This document shows, piece by piece, positions 57,762-64,000 of a stretch of 64,000 nucleotides of DNA. The DNA lies in the NCBI GenBank assembly GCA_023935145.1, contig CM043700.1, positions 1,496,001 to 1,560,000 on the forward strand. The letters run 5' to 3'. Source of the DNA: Bretschneidera sinensis (lineage: Eukaryota; Streptophyta; Magnoliopsida; Brassicales; Akaniaceae). The number at the start of each line of letters is the position of its first letter. Positions within the stretch are counted from its first letter, which is position 1. Position numbers and translations under genes: made by a program. A model generated the notes under the pieces. It was not told the origin of the DNA. It worked only from the letters and a program-made list of their open reading frames with translations, and ran no database searches.

Positions 57762-59481
57762 TCTAGGGTAGGAGCTGCCTCAGCCTAGGCCTCGCCCTCT
57801 GTGGCAGGCTATTCCCGCCTTGTACCTGGATGTTCTTCCCCGTTGGCGGGCTACTCCTTCTCTGGAATAGGTTATTCCTCGTCCTCGGGCTCCAGAGGGT
57901 CGAGGCCCGAAAAATCCATCTCTGGGTGCATGGCCTCAACCTTCCTCTTCGCCTCCAGGAAGCCCTCCAGAAACTGCTTCCCTCCTCCAGGTCCACAGCC
58001 ATCCTGTAAGCATCCAAGTTCTGGAAAGCAGCCAGGGCCCCTTCAACTGCAGCCCGAGTACGAGCCTGGCCCTCGTCCCTCAGACGCTATATGACATGTT
58101 CCACCTCGAGTTTAGTAAAAAAGGTAGCATCCTGCTCCTGGACTGCCTCTGCCCTAGCCCAGTTAGCCGCATCTTCTGAGGCTTGTAGCCATTAAACGGT
58201 CTCAGTCTTCTCCTCCAACTGCAACTGGGTTCGGCTCAGGAGCTCGGCCGTCTCCATGTATCGACGGGAGGTGATGCCAAAAAGGATGCTCATTTGCAAA
58301 ACCAGGCAAACAACTGTTAAAATGCTAAGTTTAAACTTGAGGGAAAAATAGAGTTAAGAAAAAAAGAGATCTCTGGGTGGCAATGGCCTCCACGGTCGAG
58401 CAAAAGCTCTCGATAAGCCTCCGAGACAGCTCTTGAAGATCCCGGGGAGGGATCCCCATCATCAGGTGCTCTTGAGCCACCCGAGGGTGCACAAAGACAG
58501 AGTCATCAATCCTTAAAGCCTAGTTGGGCCTGAAGACCTTCACCCCAGAAGTTGCGCCCGTCGAAGGGCCCAGAGCAGTTGAAGACCCCGGGGCAGTCAA
58601 GGTCACCGAGGGAATGATAGTCACTTGCACTGGGTCAGGCTGAGAAAGACCTTGGGGAAGGCTCTCCAGATCTATCGGGGTAGAGGCGCGAGGCCTCTTC
58701 CTTTTCTCTGAGCCTGAGGCCTGTCACTTCTTGACCGCAGCAGCCTTCTTCTCTATGGTGAGTTTCCTCGCCTGCTCCCGAGCACGTGCTGTAGTGTCCA
58801 TCTCTGATTCAAAGAAAAAAAATACATAGGTAAAACTGCGATGCACAAGAAAACAAAACAAAAATAAAAACTACTAAGTATCAAAGGCGTAAATCTTTAC
58901 CGCTCTCGAGCGAAAACTCGGCACATAGGAGGACTTCAACATCAAGCGGCTAGGCCACCATGGCATCCAAGACCTCTTGCTCGCTTGGGTGGAGGTCCAC
59001 TTTCTTACACTTCCCAGTTCGGTGCATGCTCCACGAACGAGGAAGGCTGAAGTCTTTGGCAGATCGAATAAAAAAGAAGTTCTTCTTCCAGCTTTTGATC
59101 GACGAGGGAGTCTTTCTCAGCAGCCTCCTCTTTGATCGGGTGCTGAAAACCACCCATCATGTCTGGCCGTGCCTACTGATAGGGAATGTGGGCCTTGAAA
59201 ATATCCATGTTCATTGGCCCTCCCACTTTTGTGCAGACACAGATAAACGCAATGATCAGCCGTATCGAGTTCGGCACCAGCTGACATAGCACAATATCAA
59301 AGTACCGTAAGACGGCACAAAAGAATGGGTGAAAGGGAAATCAAAGCTCGGCCCTTATATGGTGCTCATACACACACAACTCATAGGGCGCAGTGCTTGG
59401 AAGGGAGTCGCAAGCTTTTTCCCTTTCCCATAACCAACCGAATGACGTACTAGCTCGGTATATGGTATGTCCTCCGAATCA
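57762..59481 (-). pseudogene. Antisense ORF (aORF) between pol and the 3' end, copy 1, broken
   Basis: The minus strand encodes a degenerate protein of the kind found antisense between pol and the 3' LTR in Tat/Ogre elements. N-terminal side: a domain-like stretch (LVPNSIRLIIAFI, about 59,270) and a basic coiled segment (MDTTARAREQARKLTIEKKAAA from 58,801). C-terminal side: a charged helix ending near EAAPTLD and TAG at about 57,762. A 97-bp segment, 58,804-58,900, has GTAAAG...TTTGAATCAG ends and fits an intron. Stops are frequent. The start is cut off at 59,481 by the tandem junction. Function in the family is unknown. Confidence 0.65.
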
Positions 59482-62400
59482 CCTCCGATCGGGAGATGAT
59501 GGTCCGACTTACTCGGAAGAGTCCCAGGCCTAGCCGTGGAGAGCCCAGTCAGAAGAAACTAGAGGCTGTGGAGGCCAAGATCATTAGAACCATCTAAGGG
59601 GGACCCACAGCTGAGGGTGCTTCTTGGAGCCGCGGGAAGACTTAAGCTCATTTTATAGCTTCAATCGCTGGACCCCACAAAAGACGAAAGGCGAACACGA
59701 CCATCGCCTTCTCTGATAAGGATCTGGAAGGAGTCCAAACTCCACATGACGACGCTGTGGTCATATTCCTCATCGTAGCCAACCAAGAAGTCAGACGCGT
59801 CCTGGTTGACAATGGGATTTCAGTCGATATCTTGTTCTATGACACTTTCTAGCAAACACAGTTGGGAGAATCTCAGCTAGAATCGGTCTCCACCTCTCTC
59901 TATGACTTCTCGGGGGGCTCAATGTTTAAATAGGGCAGCATAGTCCTCTCGATGATAGCAGGAATAGCCTTGCAAGCAACCATTGTACAGACTACATTCT
60001 TGATCGTTCGGCAGCCTTTATCCTATAACATAATCCTGGGTCGACCCACCCTCAACAAACTCTGAGTGGTTGTCTCTACCTACCACTTAAAAATGAAGTT
60101 CCAGATTGAGGGCGGAGTAGGCGAAGTTAGAGGGGATCAACAGATCTCTCAGTCTTGCTATCTCAGTACGGTAAGAGAAGACCGGAGGATGGAGACTCTC
60201 CCGCTCGAATTGGATGACCTTAGGGACGAGGGTAGAAACCGGCAGGGCAACCTAGTGGAGGAGCTAACCGTAGTATCTCTCAAAGATAATGCCTCCCGAA
60301 CCATCCAGATCGACTCTAATCTCGCTGAGGACCTTAGGGGACCCTTGCTCGCCATCCTCTGGGAAAACCAAGACCTCTTTGCCTGGTCAGTAGCAGACAT
60401 GCCAAGGATCAGTCTGGATGTGATCATGCACAAGTTGAATATAGACTTGAACCACAAACCAGTCATCCAAAAGAAGAGGTCGTTCGCGCCCAAATAACAA
60501 GCCGCCTTCCAGGCCGAGGTGGACAAGCTGCTTATAGCCAATTTTATCTACGAAGCACACTATCCAGATTGGATGTCCAATGTGGTGATGATAAAGAAGG
60601 CCCGTGGAAAATGATGAATTTGCATCAACTTCTCAGATCTAAATAAGGCCTATCTAAAAGACAGCTTCCCTTTGTCGAGGATTGACCAGTTGGTCAATGC
60701 AACATCAGGACATGAGCTCCTAACCTTTATGGATGCATATTCCGGCTATAACCAAATCCTCATGTATAGGCTCAATCAAGAGAAAACGGCCTTCGTCATG
60801 ACAAAGGCTCTATTGCTATAAGGTTATGCCATTCGGGTTGAGGAATGCTGGAGCCACTTACTAGAGATTAGTGAATAAGATCTTCCATGAGCAGATCAGC
60901 GAAAACATAGAGGTCTATGCGGACGATATTTTGGTGAAAAGCATCAAAGCCAAAAACCACGAAAATGACTTGGAAAAAGCTTTCAAAGTCCTTAGGTGTC
61001 AGCAAATGAAGCCAAACCCGTCCAAGTGCGCCTTCGAGGTCACCGGAGGAAAATTCCTTGGCTTCATGGTAACGCAAAGGGCATAGAGGTGAACCCCGAG
61101 AAGATGGAGGCTGTCCTCAGCATGAAGTCACCCTAGACCATAAAAGAAGTCCAGTAACTCACAAGGCAGATAACGGCCTTGAGCTGATTCATGTCAAAAT
61201 CCGCGGAAAAGTGTCTCCCATTCTTTATAGCCATCAGAAAGGTAAAAGACTTCGTCTGGATCGAGGATTGCCAAGAAGCGTTTGGGGGGCTAAAAAGGTA
61301 CTTAGGCTCACCACCCTTGCTTACTAAACCCATTGAGGGTGAAAAACTTTTTCAATACCTTTCGGTGGGGCATGAGGTGGTGGGCTCGGTCCTAATACGG
61401 GAGGAAACGGGCATCCAAAAACCCGTGTACTATATGAGCAAGGTTCTCCATAACGCGGAGACCAGGTACCTTCCAATAGAGAAAAAGGCATACGCACTCC
61501 TGATCTCGGCCCGCAAGCTCAGGCCATACTTTCAAGCACATATGATTATCCTCTTGACCGATCAACCTCTTAGGCAAGTGCTCCATAAACTGGATGTTTA
61601 TAGGAGAATAGTCAAGTGGTCGGTAGAGCTCGGTGAGTTCGAGATCCTTTACCGACCTTGAACAGCCATCAAAGCTCAGGCTTTAGCCGATTTCATCATA
61701 GAAACTACTCGCCAAAGTTAAGAAGACCCCATCCCAGCTCTCAACGAAACCGACCTGATCCCTTAATGGACACTCCACGTCGACGAATCCTTGAGCGACA
61801 CTGAAAATGACGTCGGGCTTATCATAAATGGTCCAGATGGTTTCTCCATCGAGTTTTCTCTGAGGTTTAGATTCAAGGCCTCAAACAACGAAGTCGAGTA
61901 CGAGGCTTTACTAGCAGGAATGAGGTTAGCCAGGGTACTTTCCGTAAGGGCCCTGGACGGATACAACGATTCGCAATTGATGGTGAACCAAGTCAATGGA
62001 GAGTTCAAGGCCTGGGGAGAAAAAATCGACCGCTATTTAGTGAAGGCTAAAGAGCTTGCCATGAAGTTCAAGTTATTCCGAATCAGCCAAATCCCACGAG
62101 TGGAAAACTCAAAAGCTGACTCCTTAGCATGACTCACCTCCTCTAGACAGCCTGAGGCCACACAGGCAGTCTACCTCGAAACACTCACAGCACCGAGCAT
62201 CGAGGAAACAATTGTGCTACCCATGGCTGTGGGGGAAACCTGGATGGACCTTATCCTTGAGTATTTGAGAAGCGGACATCTCCTGAAAAACAGGAGCGAT
62301 GCTAGAAAAATCGTCTCCTGAGCAGCACAGTATGTAATTTTGAACGATCAATTGTATAAAAGATGTCTTACGACTCCTTATCTAAAATGCCTAGGCCTAA

Positions 62401-63482
62401 TTGAGGCCAATTATGTCCAAAGAGAAGTCCATGAAGGGATCTGTGGAAATCATCTTGGGGGACGGGCCCTCGCTTTCAAGATCCTTCGCCAAGGTTATTA
62501 CTGGCCCAAGATGCGAGAGAAGGCCCTAAAACTGGTAAAGAAGTGCAAAAGTGGCTAGTGGTACGCTACCATCTCCCAAAGGCAGGCGAATCCCCTTACT
62601 CCAGTCACTAGTCCGCTTCCTTTCGCCATGTGGGGAATAGACCTCCTCGGGCCCTTCATAGGAGCTCCTGGCCAACAAAAGTACCTTATAATGGCGATAG
62701 ACTATTTTACAAAGTGGGTAGAAGCTGAGCCACTGGCTACCATCACCGACCATTAGGCCAGGGGTTTCGTCTGGAAATCAATAGTATGTCATTTCGGTAT
62801 ACCTCAAGTGTTAGTGACGGACAACGGCAAACAGTTCGATAGTGCTTGGTTCAAAGCATTTTACGAGGAACTGCACATCGAGCACCGCTTCTCATCCGTC
62901 AGATACCTGCAAGCTAATGGGCAGGCCGAAGTGACTAAAAGAACTATTTTGTACGGCATAAAAAAAAGACTGGACAAGGTAGACCAACAATGGACGAACC
63001 ACTTGCCAAATATCCTCTGGGCCTATCGGACCACCGCCTGAGCACCCATAGGTAAAACTCCTTTCTTCATGATTTACGGCTTTGAAGCCATCATCTCTTT
63101 GGAAATCGGGGTGCCCTCACTCCAAATAAAAAATTTCGAAGAAAGAAGTAATGAAGAAGCTCTTCGTATGAACGCTGACCTCATCGATGAAGCTCGAGAT
63201 AAAGCTTAAATCCGACTAGTGGCTTATTAGCAGCGGACTGCTAGGTATCATAATCTTGAGTACAAGGAAGGCACTTTTGATTTCATGATCTCGTCTTACG
63301 AAAAAACGAAGTATCTCGACCTCGAGAAACGAGAAAGCTGATCCCTAACTGGGAGGGCCTGTATCGTATCAAAAGGGTGTGCCGCCCCGGTACCTTCGAG
63401 CTCGAAGAGCTAAGTGGAAAACGCATCCCTCGAACTTGGAACACCGAACACCTTCGACATTTCTACCAATAAACTCGGATCC
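59482..63482 (+). pseudogene. Tat gypsy pol, copy 2 (same breaks as copy 1)
   Basis: Same domains at +5,886: protease motif about 59,806, RT YADDILVKS about 60,916, first RNase H about 61,206-61,661, second RNase H about 61,766-62,132, integrase about 62,336-63,482. It shares all the stops of copy 1. It is preceded directly by copy 1's antisense ORF, with no gag and no LTR, so it could not act as an independent element. Confidence 0.87.
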
Positions 63483-63647
63483 AACATCAAGTTTCAAAAG
63501 AAAGTTTTACTAGAAAAACTATTGTAAAATAGGAAACCATTATAAAGCGAGCAAGGTTGAAAAAAAGGAAATTTTTATTAACTTATCAAAAGGTTACAAC
63601 AAAAAACCCTAATGACCTCAAAATACAAAGAGAAGAAAAAACCCTAG

Positions 63648-64000
63648 TCTAGGGTAGGAGCTGCCTCAGCCTAGGCCTCGCCCTCTGTGGCAGGCTATTC
63701 CCGCCTTGTACCTGGATGTTCTTCCCCGTTGGCGGGCTACTCCTTCTCTGGAATAGGTTATTCCTCGTCCTCGGGCTCCAGAGGGTCGAGGCCCGAAAAA
63801 TCCATCTCTGGGTGCATGGCCTCAACCTTCCTCTTCGCCTCCAGGAAGCCCTCCAGAAACTGCTTCCCTCCTCCAGGTCCACAGCCATCCTGTAAGCATC
63901 CAAGTTCTGGAAAGCAGCCAGGGCCCCTTCAACTGCAGCCCGAGTACGAGCCTGGCCCTCGTCCCTCAGACGCTATATGACATGTTCCACCTCGAGTTTA
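63648..64000 (-). pseudogene. Antisense ORF, copy 2, C-terminal part only
   Basis: Repeats 57,762-58,114. The remainder lies beyond the window edge. Confidence 0.7.

Larger units (their letters stand above)
53596..64000 (+). repeat. 5,886-bp direct tandem repeat of the Tat internal region (1.77 copies in window)
   Basis: 53,596-58,114 reappears at 59,482-64,000 with a constant offset of 5,886 bp. Every point I compared matches, including all premature stops. The repeat unit 53,596-59,481 runs from the gag/protease border to the N-terminal part of the antisense ORF. No LTR, target duplication or poly-A lies at the junction. The junction shows CCTCCGAATCA before CCTCCGATCGGG, a 7-bp microhomology (CCTCCGA). 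The window ends within the second copy. Confidence 0.93.

Noticed and set aside
57763..58094. Two overlapping short ORFs (plus and minus) in the post-pol region, duplicated at 63,649-63,980
   Set aside because: They are off-frame readings of the antisense ORF. Codon-level similarity to the family appears in a different minus-strand frame.
59482..64000. A second, independent Tat gypsy insertion
   Set aside because: It has no gag, LTR or target duplication, and shares every stop with the first copy at a constant offset, so duplication or assembly error fits better.

Overview
This is nuclear DNA from a flowering plant, almost certainly a eudicot. The evidence is five intron-rich genes with GT-AG introns and plant-type proteins (including a plastid half-ABC transporter), AT-rich intergenic DNA, and dense LTR retrotransposons, SINE-like and MITE-like insertions. 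I cannot name the species.

Layout. 1-9,000: a ten-exon gene for a plastid ABC half-transporter (ABCB29 type), whose introns are loaded with small insertions. 9,600-14,050: a repeat zone. It holds a decayed last exon of a PRISE/progesterone 5-beta-reductase-like gene, an internally deleted copia remnant with one LTR, a 451-bp TRIM nested inside that copia, and a foldback MITE. 14,100-17,455: RPA3, the small replication protein A subunit, with a 2.1-kb intron in its 5' UTR. 18,230-22,574: a Ty3/gypsy element that keeps gag and protease but has lost most of pol. 23,616-24,775: an AT-rich DNA transposon with TTA duplications. 25,331-30,574: DRE2 (anamorsin), an Fe-S assembly protein. 32,900-38,499: a three-RRM hnRNP-Q/LIF2-like gene. 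39,800-42,061, minus strand: an F-box protein of the At1g57790 type. 42,529-48,629: a complete but inactivated copia element in the F-box gene's upstream region. 51,399-64,000: a degenerate Tat/Ogre-lineage gypsy element.

The five host genes are unrelated housekeeping or regulatory genes and form no pathway: plastid transport, DNA replication, cytosolic Fe-S assembly, RNA/chromatin regulation and protein turnover. All keep open, phase-consistent reading frames when spliced, so they look functional. Every mobile-element protein region except one protease ORF is broken by stops or frameshifts.

The most unusual structure is at the right edge. The internal part of the Tat element (protease to antisense ORF) occurs as a 5,886-bp direct tandem repeat with no LTR between copies. 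At least 4,519 bp of the second copy lies in the window, and I saw no difference from the first, shared stop codons included. It is either a very recent tandem duplication of an already dead element or an assembly artefact. Other strong structural finds are the nested TRIM with LTRs, PBS, PPT and target duplication all visible, a 107-bp retro-insert with a perfect 19-bp target duplication in DRE2, a tRNA-Leu(AAG) pseudogene in a LIF2 intron, and LTR pairs that differ in tandem-repeat copy number.
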